From: CAMFLJ01 sp963702555
Lineage (GTDB): Bacteria > Actinomycetota > Acidimicrobiia > Acidimicrobiales > Acidimicrobilacustridaceae
Reading direction: 5' to 3'
Assembly: GCA_963702555.1 (NCBI GenBank)
Contig: CAVPCW010000010.1
Location: forward strand, 620,001 to 684,000
DNA length: 64,000 nucleotides
Part shown: positions 1 to 8,234 of the stretch, one piece after another
Layout: every line of letters starts with the position of its first letter
Position numbering within the stretch: position 1 is the stretch's first letter
Notes under the pieces: model-generated
Told to the model about the DNA's origin: nothing
What the model saw: the letters and a program-made list of their open reading frames with translations, nothing else
Databases searched by the model: none
Made by a program: the position numbers and the translations under genes

Positions 1-570
1 GACAAGACCTCGGTGCTGAACGCCTTCAAGATGGCCGACGAGGTCCTCCTCCAGGGCGTCCAGGGCATCACCGACCTCATCACCACCCCGGGGCTCATCA
101 ACACCGACTTCGCCGACGTGAAGATGGTCATGAGCGACGCCGGCTCCGCCCTCATGGGCATCGGCTACGGCTCCGGCGACGGCCGTGCCCTCAGCGCCGC
201 CCGCTCGGCCATCTCCTCGCCGCTGCTCGAGGCCTCCATCGAGGGCGCCCGCGGCATCCTGCTCACCATCGCCGGCGGCTCCGACCTCGGCCTGTTCGAG
301 GTCAACGAGGCCGCCGAGGTCATCCACTCGGTCGCCCACCCCGACGCCAACATCATCTTCGGCACGGTCATCGACGACGAGATGGGCGACGAGGTGCGCA
401 TCACGGTCATCGCCGCCGGCTTCGACCGCTGGGACGCCGAGAAGAAGCCCGGCCGTGGTGGCCGTGGCGGCGGCGCCGCCGACGAGCCCGTCCGCGACGT
501 CTTCGCCACCGGCGACGACGACGACATCGACGGCGACGACGACTTCGACGTCCCGTCGTTCCTGCAGTAG
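1..570 (+). CDS. ftsZ: Cell division protein FtsZ, C-terminal part
   Basis: C-terminal 189 codons of the tubulin-like GTPase that forms the midcell Z-ring. The GTP-binding half lies before the window, and the frame is open from base 1. Seen: the T7-loop region with NTDFADVK, then GSALMGIGYGSG, then a Gly/Asp-rich linker ending in DFDVPSFLQ. That ending matches the conserved FtsZ C-terminal peptide, which in other bacteria binds SepF and other ring partners. It is followed by pgeF, yggS, sepF, yggT and divIVA, the usual order in actinobacteria. Stop TAG at 568-570. Confidence 0.97.
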   Translation, partial: DKTSVLNAFKMADEVLLQGVQGITDLITTPGLINTDFADVKMVMSDAGSALMGIGYGSGDGRALSAARSAISSPLLEASIEGARGILLTIAGGSDLGLFEVNEAAEVIHSVAHPDANIIFGTVIDDEMGDEVRITVIAAGFDRWDAEKKPGRGGRGGGAADEPVRDVFATGDDDDIDGDDDFDVPSFLQ

Positions 571-596
571 CGCCGCCGGCACCGAGCACCCACACC

Positions 597-1304
597 GTGC
601 AGGCGTGGCACGAGCCGCTCCCCGACGGCCGTGCCGTCGAGCTGCGGGCCACCGCGCGCCTCGAGGGTGACCTCGCGATCGACGGCCCCGGGGCCGAGCT
701 GGCGGCGCGCCGTGCCGCGATCGTTGCCCGGCCGTGGGTGTGGCTGCGCCAGGTCCACGGCCGTGAGGTCGTCGTGGTCGGCGACGGCGACGACCCCCAC
801 GCCCTGGCCGGCACCGCGGCCGACGCCGTGGTCACCACCCGCACCGACATCGCCCTCGCGGTCCACGGGGCCGACTGTGGCATCGTCGGGCTGTGGTCGC
901 CTGAGGGGGTGATCGGGGCCGTCCACGCCGGTTGGAAGGGGCTCGACGCCGACGTCATGGGCGCCGCCGCCGAGCAGATGCGGGCTCTGGGCGCCTCGAG
1001 CATCGCCGCCATCGCCGGGCCGTGCATCGGGCCCGAGTGCTACGAGTTCGGCCCCGACGAGCTCGAGCGGCTGGCCGAGCGGCTCGGGCCCGAGGTCTGG
1101 GGCACCACCTCGTGGGGGACGCCCGCGCTCGACCTCCCCGCCGCGCTGGCGGCGTCGATGCGCTTGGCCGACATCGTCCTGCTGGCCCCGCCCCGGGTGT
1201 GCACGGCGTGCGCCGACACCGCGCACTGGTCGCATCGGGCCCGGGCCGAGACCGGCCGTCAGGCCCTGCTGGTGTGGCTGGAGAGCGCCCGGGGCGCACG
1301 GTGA
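597..1304 (+). CDS. pgeF: Laccase-domain protein, YlmD/PgeF family
   Basis: 235-residue member of the YlmD/YfiH (DUF152) family. PgeF proteins are reported to remove misincorporated residues from peptidoglycan precursors, and purine nucleoside phosphorylase activity is also reported for the family; which applies here is unknown. Seen: RQVHG near residue 51, GADCGIVGLWS with the metal-site Cys, HAGWKG, GPCIGPECYE, and the terminal CTAC...SHR block. Metal-ligand His and Cys residues are all present. GTG start 26 bases after ftsZ, with no strong ribosome binding site. It overlaps yggS by 4 bases (GTGA), suggesting coupled translation. Confidence 0.9.
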   Translation: MQAWHEPLPDGRAVELRATARLEGDLAIDGPGAELAARRAAIVARPWVWLRQVHGREVVVVGDGDDPHALAGTAADAVVTTRTDIALAVHGADCGIVGLWSPEGVIGAVHAGWKGLDADVMGAAAEQMRALGASSIAAIAGPCIGPECYEFGPDELERLAERLGPEVWGTTSWGTPALDLPAALAASMRLADIVLLAPPRVCTACADTAHWSHRARAETGRQALLVWLESARGAR

Positions 1305-1987
1305 GCACCATCGACCCGTCGGCGGTGGCCGAGCGCCTCGAGCGGCTCAGGGCCCGCATCCACGCGGCCGGCGCTGGTCGTGAGGTCGGCATCGTCGCGG
1401 TCACCAAGGGGTTCGGCCCCGAGGCGGTGCGGGTCGCTCTCGGCCTCGGCCTGGTCGTGGTGGGGGAGAACTACGCCCAGGAGCTGCAGGCCAAGGCGGC
1501 CGACCTCGCCGCCGACCCGGTGCCGGGTGCGGTGCCCGAGTGGCACTTCCTCGGTCGCCTCCAGCGCAACAAGGTCCGCCACCTCGCTCCGATCGTGGCG
1601 GTGTGGGAGAGCGTCGACCGGGCCGAGCTCGTCGACGAGATCGCCAAGCGGGCTCCGGGCGCCCGGGTGCTCGTCCAGGCCAACCTCTCGGGAGAGGCCC
1701 AGAAGGGCGGCGCCCCGCTCGACGAGGTGCCGGAGCTCGTGGCCCGGGCCCGGGCCGGTGGCCTGGCGGTCGAGGGGCTCATGGGCGTGGGGCCGGCCGG
1801 TGAGCCGGAGGGCTCCCGCCCCGGGTTCCGGGCGCTCGTCGCCCTCGCCGACCGGCTCGAGCTTCCGGTGCGGTCCATCGGCATGAGCGCCGACCTCGAG
1901 GTGGCGGTGGAGGAGGGGGCCACCCTCGTGCGGGTCGGCACCGACCTCTTCGGGCCCCGCCCGCCCCGGCCCTCGACCCCCGGTTGA
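1301..1987 (+). CDS. yggS: PLP homeostasis protein, YggS/PLPBP family
   Basis: 228-residue pyridoxal-phosphate-binding protein of the YggS/YlmE/PROSC family, a single TIM-barrel-like domain with no known catalysis that balances vitamin B6 and amino-acid pools. Seen: the PLP lysine in AVTKGF (about residue 34), GENYAQELQAK, WHFLGRLQRNKVR, and MGVG...MSADLEVAVEEGATLVRVGTDLFG near the end, all family hallmarks. Length is normal. The GTG start at 1301 was chosen because it overlaps the pgeF stop as GTGA and begins just before the conserved N-terminal helix. An upstream extension would run through pgeF out of frame. Confidence 0.93.
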   Translation: MSTIDPSAVAERLERLRARIHAAGAGREVGIVAVTKGFGPEAVRVALGLGLVVVGENYAQELQAKAADLAADPVPGAVPEWHFLGRLQRNKVRHLAPIVAVWESVDRAELVDEIAKRAPGARVLVQANLSGEAQKGGAPLDEVPELVARARAGGLAVEGLMGVGPAGEPEGSRPGFRALVALADRLELPVRSIGMSADLEVAVEEGATLVRVGTDLFGPRPPRPSTPG

Positions 1988-2030
1988 GGGCGGTGGAGGG
2001 TCCGACGGCACCGGCTCCGTGGCGAGCAAC

Positions 2031-2086
2031 TAGCCTCTCACCCGATCGATGAGCGCTCGGGGCACCCACGCGCCCGAGCACGGAGG
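2031..2086 (+). promoter_or_regulatory. sepF promoter and leader hairpin
   Basis: TAGCCT at 2031-2036 fits the -10 box seen before many genes here. A 7-bp inverted repeat (GCTCGGG 2055-2061, CCCGAGC 2073-2079) sits in the presumed 5' leader, and GGAGG follows at 2082-2086, six bases before the sepF ATG. The hairpin directly before the ribosome binding site could modulate sepF translation; that is inference. Confidence 0.45.
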
Positions 2087-2091
2087 AACCA

Positions 2092-2676
2092 ATGGCGACG
2101 ATGTGGCGCAAGGCCATGCTGTACCTGGGGCTCGGCCCGGACGACGAGTACGACGACTACGACGCCGCGCCCGACGAGCGCCCGGCGGCGCCGCGCGAGC
2201 AGGCCGCCCCGGCGCGGCAGGCCCAGGCCCGTCCGGCCCCGCCGTCCACCGCGACCCGCACCCGCCCGTCCCCGCAGCAGCAGACCCCGGCGTTCTCCAC
2301 CCCGCCGCCCGAGCCCAGTGAGCCGCCCGCCGTGCGCACCCTCCCCGTCCCCGGCGATGCCGAGCCCAAGCCCCGCGTGCGCGCCGTCCCGCGCACCCCG
2401 GTGAAGGCCCCGCACGTGGTCGAGCCCACCTCCTTCAACCAGGCCCAGGAGGTCGCCGACAAGTACAAGGCGAACCTCCCGGTGGCCATGGACCTCTACG
2501 ACGCCGACCGCGACCTGTCCCGTCGCCTCATCGACTTCTCGAGCGGCCTCTGCTACGGCCTCGGCGGCAAGATGGAGAAGGTCGCCAACCACGTCTACCT
2601 GCTCACCCCGTCCGGGGTGGAGGTCACCGCGGACGAGCTGCGCAAGCTGGCCGACCGCACCTACGGCGACGACTGA
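2092..2676 (+). CDS. sepF: Cell division protein SepF
   Basis: 194-residue SepF (DUF552), the membrane-binding adaptor that ties FtsZ to the membrane and is essential in actinobacteria lacking FtsA. Seen: an N-terminal amphipathic start MATMWRKAMLYLGLG, a long acidic then Pro/Ala-rich linker (about residues 17-105), and the C-terminal SepF fold with VVEPTSFNQAQEVADKYKANLPVAMDLYD, RRLIDFSSGLCYGLGGKMEKV and VYLLTPSGVEV. GGAGG lies six bases before the ATG. It sits 104 bases after yggS and 11 bases before yggT. Confidence 0.96.
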   Translation: MATMWRKAMLYLGLGPDDEYDDYDAAPDERPAAPREQAAPARQAQARPAPPSTATRTRPSPQQQTPAFSTPPPEPSEPPAVRTLPVPGDAEPKPRVRAVPRTPVKAPHVVEPTSFNQAQEVADKYKANLPVAMDLYDADRDLSRRLIDFSSGLCYGLGGKMEKVANHVYLLTPSGVEVTADELRKLADRTYGDD

Positions 2677-2687
2677 GCCGGCCCGCC

Positions 2688-2948
2688 ATGTGGTCGCTCG
2701 TCGCCGTCCTGCTCCAGCTGTTCCTCCTCTGCCTCCTCGGCCGCATGGTCCTGAGCTGGTTCCCGCCCTCGGGAGCCGGTGGGGCCATGGACACCGTCCG
2801 CGGGGTGCTGTTCACCGTCACCGAGCCGGTGCTCGCTCCGGTGCGTCGCCTGCTGCCCCCGGTGCGCATGGGCGGCATGGGCCTCGACCTGTCGGTGACG
2901 GTCGTGTTCCTCGTCATCCTGGTGGCGTTGCAGGTCCTCCCGAGGTAG
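2688..2948 (+). CDS. yggT: YggT family membrane protein
   Basis: 86-residue integral membrane protein of the YggT family, found next to division genes in most Gram-positive bacteria; its exact role is unsettled (membrane insertion, osmotic stress and division links are reported). Seen: two hydrophobic segments (about residues 2-20 and 65-84) separated by a loop carrying the family pattern LSWFPPS...EPVLAPVRRLLPP. ATG start 11 bases after sepF, consistent with one transcript. Confidence 0.9.
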   Translation: MWSLVAVLLQLFLLCLLGRMVLSWFPPSGAGGAMDTVRGVLFTVTEPVLAPVRRLLPPVRMGGMGLDLSVTVVFLVILVALQVLPR

Positions 2949-3007
2949 TTCACCGGCGTGGTTCCCCAGGTGGCGGGGGGATGAACGCCCGGTCCGGGCC
3001 GCACCGG

Positions 3008-3013
3008 TACGAT
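3008..3013 (+). promoter_or_regulatory. -10 box of divIVA, leaderless geometry
   Basis: TACGAT ends seven bases before the divIVA ATG at 3021. There is no ribosome binding site between them, so the mRNA probably starts at or next to the start codon. Confidence 0.5.
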
Positions 3014-3020
3014 CGCCGGA

Positions 3021-4037
3021 ATGGAGTCCACCTCTGGAACCCCCCACCTTCTGACCGACGTCCGCTTCACCGTGGCCCGCAAGGGCTACGACCCTGACGA
3101 GGTCGACAACTTCCTCGAGCGCGTGAGCGCAGCTGTCGCCCAGTTGCAGGAGAAGCTGCGCCAGGCCACCGCCAACGCCGAGGCCGCCGAGGGCCGGGCC
3201 ACCGAGGCCACACGCGCCCAGACCCTGCTGCAGGCCCGTGTCGACCGCCTGGAGGACGACCTCACCACCGCCCAGTCGGCGGCCCCGCCCGCCGCACCGG
3301 TGCGCTCACCCGAGGACGACGCCGCCGAGGTGTCGAAGGTCCTCGTGCTGGCCCAGCGCACCGCCGACGCTGCCGTCGCCGAGGCCCGGGCCAGTGCCAC
3401 CCAGACCGTGGCCGAGGCGGATGCGGAGGCAGCGCGGATCCTGGCCGCGGCCCGCACCGAGGCCGACGAGACCGCGACCCGCCAGCGCGAGGCCCTCGCC
3501 GCCGAGGTCCGCTCGCTCGAGGATTCCCGCGCCAAGCTCGCCGGCGACATCGCCGCCCTCGACCGCTACCTCGACGACCAGCGCACCTCGCTCGGTGGCG
3601 CCCTCGACCGCATCCGTGCGGTCCTCGAGGATCCCGCCTCGCTGCGGCTCTCGTCGCCCCCCGCCACCTCCTCGGTCGAGGTGCCGGTGGTGGAGGAGAA
3701 GGTCGTGGCCCCCGAGCCCGAGCCGGAGCCCACCCCGGTCGCCGTGGTCGAGCCGGACCCGGAGCCCGAGCCCGAGCCCGAGCCCGAGGTCGTGCGCGAG
3801 ACCATCGTCGCCGTCGAGGAGCTCGAGGCCGACGACGAGCCCGCCGCCGACCTCTTCGGTGGCGCCGAGCCGGCCGCCGACCCCGGGCCGCCCACGGCCC
3901 AGGTCGCCGTGTTCGACGCCGAGGCCGAGGAGGCCGAGGAGCGCTACCTCGACAACGGTGGCGACGAGGAGTCCGACGAGGCCATGCGTCGCTTCTTCGA
4001 GGCCGACTTCGACGACGACCAGCGCTTCGGCCGCTAG
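3021..4037 (+). CDS. divIVA: DivIVA/Wag31-like polar scaffold protein
   Basis: 338-residue coiled-coil protein that marks negatively curved membrane and, in actinobacteria, recruits the polar elongation machinery. Seen: the N-terminal DivIVA domain (LLTDVRFTVARKGYDPDEVDNFLERV, residues about 10-35) followed by a heptad-rich coiled coil to about residue 200. A Pro-Glu repeat (PEPEPEPEPE) and an acidic tail ending FEADFDDDQRFGR follow. The repeat is encoded by tandem GAGCCC units near 3760-3790. The acidic tail is longer than in compact DivIVA proteins. Convergent with ileS. Confidence 0.93.
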   Translation: MESTSGTPHLLTDVRFTVARKGYDPDEVDNFLERVSAAVAQLQEKLRQATANAEAAEGRATEATRAQTLLQARVDRLEDDLTTAQSAAPPAAPVRSPEDDAAEVSKVLVLAQRTADAAVAEARASATQTVAEADAEAARILAAARTEADETATRQREALAAEVRSLEDSRAKLAGDIAALDRYLDDQRTSLGGALDRIRAVLEDPASLRLSSPPATSSVEVPVVEEKVVAPEPEPEPTPVAVVEPDPEPEPEPEPEVVRETIVAVEELEADDEPAADLFGGAEPAADPGPPTAQVAVFDAEAEEAEERYLDNGGDEESDEAMRRFFEADFDDDQRFGR

Positions 4038-4060
4038 CCCGTCCCGCTCCGAGCACTGCC

Positions 4061-4086
4061 CACCGCCGGCCTCAGGGCCGGCGGTG
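4061..4086. terminator. Bidirectional hairpin terminator, divIVA/ileS
   Basis: Perfect 11-bp stem CACCGCCGGCC / GGCCGGCGGTG with a TCAG loop in the gap between convergent divIVA and ileS. There is no T-tract, as is common in high-GC actinobacteria. Confidence 0.75.
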
Positions 4087-4127
4087 CCGCGCCCGGCCCA
4101 CGCCGAGCCGCGCCCCCTCCCGGTTCC

Positions 4128-4167
4128 GGCATGCGTTTCCGGTGCAGGAACACCCGGAACGCATGCC
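4128..4167. repeat. Second inverted repeat in the divIVA/ileS gap
   Basis: Arms GGCATGCGTTTCCGG (4128-4142) and CCGGAACGCATGCC (4154-4167) pair along 14 bases with one bulged T. It may be a backup terminator for ileS or a protein-binding site. It lies 40 bases past the stronger hairpin. Confidence 0.55.
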
Positions 4168-4188
4168 AGAACGAGGTGAGAGCCGGCG

Positions 4189-7100
4189 TCAGGCCTTGGT
4201 GAGGGCGACGGCCACGGTGGTGCCGTCGAGCTCGAGGGTGCGGTCGCCGGGGCCGAAGGCGACCTCGGTGGCGAGGACCTCGGCGGCGATGTAGGCCCGA
4301 TGGGTGTCCACCACGGCCTGCAGTGCGTCGTCGGCGTCGAGGGTGACGACGACACGGTCGGCGATCTCGAGGCCGGCGGCCTTGCGGGCGTCGTTGAGGG
4401 CCCGCACCAGCTCGCGGGCGGTGCCCTCGGCCCGGAGGGCGTCGTCGAGCTCGAGGTCGAGGGCCACGGCCCAGCCGTCGTCCTCCACCAGGGCGAGGTC
4501 GTCGTGGCGCTCGGCCCGGACGTCGACGTCGTCGGCGGTGAGGGTCTCACCGGCGACCACGATGTGGCCGTCGCGCTCGAGGGCCGCCTGGAGCTCCGAG
4601 CCGTCGGCGCCGGCGAGGGCGGCCTTGACCTCGTTCACCCGCGGACCGAGGCGGGGGCCGAGGGTGCGGAAGTTGGGCACCACGTTCCAGCGCATGAGGC
4701 CCGAGAGGGTGTCGAGGCGCTCGAGCGACTTCACGTTCAGCTCGGAGCGGATCTCGGCGTCGACGTCGGGGTCGAGGTCGGCGCCCGTGTGCAGCAGCAG
4801 CGCCCGCGACAGCGGCTGGCGGACCTTCATCTTGGCGTCGGTGCGGGCGGCACGGCCGAGGCCGACCAGGCGGCGGGCCGCTGCCATCTGCTCGGCCAGG
4901 GCGGGGTCGTGGCGGCCCTGGGGCTCGGGCCAGTCGGTGAGGTGCACCGACCGGGCACCGGTGAGGGTGGTGTGGATCTCGTCGGCGAGGAAGGGGCAGA
5001 ACGGCGCGAGCAGCTGGGCCACGGTGACGAGGCACTCGTGGAGCGTGGCGTGGGCGTTGGCGTCGCTGGCCTTCCAGAACCGGGGGCGGCTGCGGCGGAC
5101 GTACCAGTTCGAGAGGTCGTCGATGAACTTCCCGATGCGGTTGGCGCCGCCGAGGGCGTCGAAGCCCTCGAGCGCGTCGGTGACCACGGCGATGGTGTCG
5201 TCGAGCTCGGAGAGGATCCACCGGTCGAGCACGTGGGTGGGGGCGACCTTCTCGGCGCCGGGCTCCCAGCCGTCGAGGTCGGCGTAGGTCGTGAAGAACG
5301 AGTGCACGTTCCAGAGCGTGAGCAGGCTCTGGCGGGTGGCCTCACGGATGCCGTCGGGGAAGACCCGGCGCGGCGTCCAGGGCTGGCCCGACGAGAAGAA
5401 GTACCAACGCAGGGCGTCGGCGCCGAGGGTGTCGAAGATGTCGAACGGGGCGATCACGTTGCCCTTCGACTTCGACATCTTCTGCCCGTGCTCGTCGACG
5501 ATGAGGGCGAGGCACACCACGTTCATGTAGGGCGTGGAGTCGAAGACGAGCGAGTTCACCGCGAGCAGTGAGTAGAACCAGCCGCGGGTCTGGTCGATCG
5601 CCTCGCAGATGAAGTCGGCGGGGAACGCCGCCGGGGTGGCCGCGCCGTCGGCGCCGTCGGCGAACGGGTAGTGGTGCTGGGCCGACGGCATCGAGCCCGA
5701 GTCGAACCAGGCGTCGAGCACGGGGGCGACACGTGTCATGGTGCCGCTGCAGCCGTCGGTGGTGCAGGCGAAGGTGATGTCGTCGACGTAGGGGCGGTGC
5801 AGGTCGAGCTCGGTGAGGTCGTCGCCGGTGAGCCCCGACAGCTCGGCGACCGAGCCGATGCAGTGCTCGTGGCCGGCTTCCTCGCAGCGCCAGATCGGCA
5901 GCGGCGTGCCCCAGTAGCGGTCGCGGGAGAGGGCCCAGTCGATGTTGCCTTCGAGCCACTTGCCGAACCGGCCGTGCTTGATGAACCCGGGGTGCCAGCC
6001 GATGCGCTCGTTCTCGCGGGTGAGGATGTCGGTGTTCTCCGAGGTGCGCACGAACCACGAGGTCTTCGCCCAGTAGATGAGCGGCGTGGAGCAGCGCCAG
6101 CAGTGGGGGTAGCTGTGCTCGTAGGCCTGCTCGCGCACGAGCAGCCCACGGGCGGAGAGGTCGGCGATGATGTCGCGGTCGGCGTCCTTCACGAACCGGC
6201 CCGTGTAGGGCGGCACGGTCTCGTCGAAGGCGGCATCCGCGTTCACCGGGTTCAGCACCGGCAGCTTCTCGGCCCGGCCGACGGCCGCGTCGTCCTCGCC
6301 GAAGGCGGGGGCGAGGTGGACGATGCCGGAGCCGTCGTCGGTGGTGACGAAGTCGGCGGCGACCACGCGCCAGCCGTCGGCCCCGGGCGGGGGAGCGAGG
6401 AAGGTGAAGGGCCGCTCGTAGCGCCAGCCCACGAGGTCGGCCCCGGTGAAGCGCTCGACGATCTCGGCGTCCTCGGGGGCGCGGGCCTCGGCCATGACGA
6501 GGTCGCGCTCGCCAGCGGTGCCGGCGACGCGCACGTAGGCGATGTCGGGCCCCACGGCGGCGGCGACGTTGGAGATGAGGGTCCACGGCGTGGTGGTCCA
6601 GACCAGGAGGTCGACGTCGCGGCCCTCGACGGGGAACCGCACGTAGACGGACGGGTCGACGACGTCGCGGTAGACGTCGGGCTGGCCCAGCTCGTGGCTG
6701 GAGAGGGCGGTGCCGCAGCGGCCGCAGTACGGCGAGACCTTGTGGCCTTCGTAGAGCAGGCCCTTGTCCCACAGCTGGCGGATCAGCCACCACACGGACT
6801 CGACGTAGGTGTTGTCGAGGGTCCAGTAGGCATCCGCGGTGTCGATCCAGACGCCGGCGCGGTCGGTGAGGGCCTCCCAGTCGGCGACGTAGCGGTGGAC
6901 CGACTCACGGCAGCGCCGGTTGAACTCGGCGATGCCGAACGCCTCGATCTCGTGCTTGGTGGAGAGCCCGAGCTCCTTCTCGACCTCGAGCTCGACGGGC
7001 AGGCCGTGGCAGTCCCAGCCGCCCTTGCGGGGCACCTGGCGGCCCCGCATGGTCTGGAAGCGGGGGTAGATGTCCTTGAACACCCGGGCCCAGACGTGGT

Positions 7101-7272
7101 GCAGGCCGGGCCGGCCGTTGGCGGTGGGCGGGCCCTCGTAGAAGATCCAGGGCTCGTTCCCGGCGCGCAGCGACCGGGCGGCGGCGACGATGTCGTCGTC
7201 ACGCCAGCGGTCGAGCATCCGCTGTTCGAGGGCGGGCAGATCGAGATCAGGGGCGACGGGGCCGAACGGCAT
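4189..7272 (-). CDS. ileS: Isoleucyl-tRNA synthetase
   Basis: 1027-residue class I synthetase that charges tRNA-Ile and edits misactivated valine. Seen: the HIGH-type signature as GRPGLHHVWAR (about residue 52), WDCHGLPVELEVEKELG, the editing-domain TTTPWTL, zinc-site cysteines in YCGRCGTALSSHE and CWRCSTPLIYWAKTSW, KMSKSKGN, and the anticodon-binding domain after it. The GLHH form and the length of about 1030 fit the eukaryote-like type 2 IleRS, often less sensitive to mupirocin (family knowledge, not tested). The ATG at 7272 directly precedes PFGPVAPDLDLPALE. The frame stays open upstream for about 330 codons, but that is low-complexity sequence antisense to the DksA-like gene. Confidence 0.96.
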   Translation of the reverse strand: MPFGPVAPDLDLPALEQRMLDRWRDDDIVAAARSLRAGNEPWIFYEGPPTANGRPGLHHVWARVFKDIYPRFQTMRGRQVPRKGGWDCHGLPVELEVEKELGLSTKHEIEAFGIAEFNRRCRESVHRYVADWEALTDRAGVWIDTADAYWTLDNTYVESVWWLIRQLWDKGLLYEGHKVSPYCGRCGTALSSHELGQPDVYRDVVDPSVYVRFPVEGRDVDLLVWTTTPWTLISNVAAAVGPDIAYVRVAGTAGERDLVMAEARAPEDAEIVERFTGADLVGWRYERPFTFLAPPPGADGWRVVAADFVTTDDGSGIVHLAPAFGEDDAAVGRAEKLPVLNPVNADAAFDETVPPYTGRFVKDADRDIIADLSARGLLVREQAYEHSYPHCWRCSTPLIYWAKTSWFVRTSENTDILTRENERIGWHPGFIKHGRFGKWLEGNIDWALSRDRYWGTPLPIWRCEEAGHEHCIGSVAELSGLTGDDLTELDLHRPYVDDITFACTTDGCSGTMTRVAPVLDAWFDSGSMPSAQHHYPFADGADGAATPAAFPADFICEAIDQTRGWFYSLLAVNSLVFDSTPYMNVVCLALIVDEHGQKMSKSKGNVIAPFDIFDTLGADALRWYFFSSGQPWTPRRVFPDGIREATRQSLLTLWNVHSFFTTYADLDGWEPGAEKVAPTHVLDRWILSELDDTIAVVTDALEGFDALGGANRIGKFIDDLSNWYVRRSRPRFWKASDANAHATLHECLVTVAQLLAPFCPFLADEIHTTLTGARSVHLTDWPEPQGRHDPALAEQMAAARRLVGLGRAARTDAKMKVRQPLSRALLLHTGADLDPDVDAEIRSELNVKSLERLDTLSGLMRWNVVPNFRTLGPRLGPRVNEVKAALAGADGSELQAALERDGHIVVAGETLTADDVDVRAERHDDLALVEDDGWAVALDLELDDALRAEGTARELVRALNDARKAAGLEIADRVVVTLDADDALQAVVDTHRAYIAAEVLATEVAFGPGDRTLELDGTTVAVALTKA

Positions 7273-7280
7273 GGGGGAGA

Positions 7281-7286
7281 AGCGTA
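7281..7286 (-). promoter_or_regulatory. -10 box of ileS, leaderless geometry
   Basis: On the minus strand TACGCT ends eight bases before the ileS ATG, with no ribosome binding site between. Confidence 0.45.
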
Positions 7287-7320
7287 CGCGGTGATGCCAA
7301 CCCCTCCGTACCGAGGGAGG

Positions 7321-7349
7321 TTGACTCCCCGATGCCCCTGACTTAGCCT
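7321..7349 (+). promoter_or_regulatory. Promoter of the DksA-like gene
   Basis: TTGACT (7321-7326), a 17-base spacer, then TAGCCT (7344-7349). This is the best two-box promoter in the window and shows that TAGCCT-type boxes are real -10 elements here. A leader of about 28 bases carries GGGGAGG before the ATG at 7384. Confidence 0.7.
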
Positions 7350-7383
7350 CCGGCGTTCTTTGAGCGGGGTACGGGGAGGTCTG

Positions 7384-8211
7384 ATGGCCAGGACGACAGC
7401 GAGCCGCAAGGCCCCGAGCACACCCGCCGCCACGAGTAAGAAGGCACCTGTGACGACAGCCAAGTCCACCGCCAAGAAGGCCCCTGCCACGAAGGCTTCG
7501 GCCAAGCCCGCTGCCACGAAGGCTCCGGCCAAGGCCGCCGCCAAGAAGGCCGCTCCTGCGGCGAAGGCCCCGGCGAAGAAGGCCCCCGCCCGCGCTTCGG
7601 CGGCCACCGGGGCCACCAAGAAGGCCACCACCAAGGCGGCCCCCGCCAAGGCGCCGGCCAAGAAGGCCGCTCCTGCGGCGAAGAAGGCTGCTCCCGTGGC
7701 GAAGGCCCCGGCGAAGAAGGCGGCGCCCGCCAAGCCCGCCCCGGCCAAGGCCACCGCGAAGGCCCCGGCGAAGAAGGCCGCGCCGGCGAAGGCCGAGAAG
7801 GCTGCGCCGGCGAAGAAGCCGGCAAAGGTCAAGAGCCCGTTCGACGCCAAGTTCCTCGCCGCCCAGCGGGCGCTGCTCCTCGAGGAGCGCGGTCGCCTGG
7901 TGCACGACGCCGACATCCTCACCGCCGAGGCCTACGACCTCGCCCAGGGCCGCGACCCCGGCGACGTCCAGTTCGACGAGGAGTCCGGCGAGGGCGACAC
8001 CCTCCAGGTCGAGCGCGAGCGCGACCTCGCCCTGTCCGCCCAGTTCCGCCTCCAGGTCGAGGAGATCGACCGGGCGATGCTGAAGTTCGACGCCGGCACC
8101 TACGGCATCTGCGAGGTGTCGGGCACCGCGATCCCGAAGGAGCGCCTCAAGGCGATCCCGTGGGCCCGGGAGCGCGTCGAGTACAAGGTCGGAGGGTTCG
8201 GGCGGCGCTGA
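7384..8211 (+). CDS. TraR/DksA-type protein with histone-H1-like N-terminus
   Basis: 275 residues in two parts. Residues about 1-145 are almost entirely Ala, Lys and Pro in AAKKAP / APAKKAAP repeats, like the tails of bacterial H1-like proteins (Hc1, AlgP, HupB tails), and would bind DNA or RNA without specificity. Residues about 150-275 resemble the TraR/DksA coiled coil and C-terminal finger (FLAAQRALLLEERGRLV, then AGTYGICEVSGTAIPKERLKAIPWARERVEYK). The DksA zinc finger normally has four Cys; here only the first is left, the others being Ser, Arg and Val/Tyr, so zinc binding is unlikely. GGGGAGG supports the ATG at 7384. lspA follows closely. Confidence 0.85.
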   Translation: MARTTASRKAPSTPAATSKKAPVTTAKSTAKKAPATKASAKPAATKAPAKAAAKKAAPAAKAPAKKAPARASAATGATKKATTKAAPAKAPAKKAAPAAKKAAPVAKAPAKKAAPAKPAPAKATAKAPAKKAAPAKAEKAAPAKKPAKVKSPFDAKFLAAQRALLLEERGRLVHDADILTAEAYDLAQGRDPGDVQFDEESGEGDTLQVERERDLALSAQFRLQVEEIDRAMLKFDAGTYGICEVSGTAIPKERLKAIPWARERVEYKVGGFGRR

Positions 8212-8234
8212 GCTCGACACCGAGTTCTCCGGCT

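Noticed and set aside
3755..3795. Tandem GAGCCC repeat as a microsatellite
   Set aside because: It is in frame inside divIVA and encodes a Pro-Glu linker, so it is coding sequence.
7400..7830. Repeated AAGAAGGC units as a CRISPR or intergenic repeat
   Set aside because: They encode the AAKKAP tail; spacing and identity vary with codons, with no spacers.
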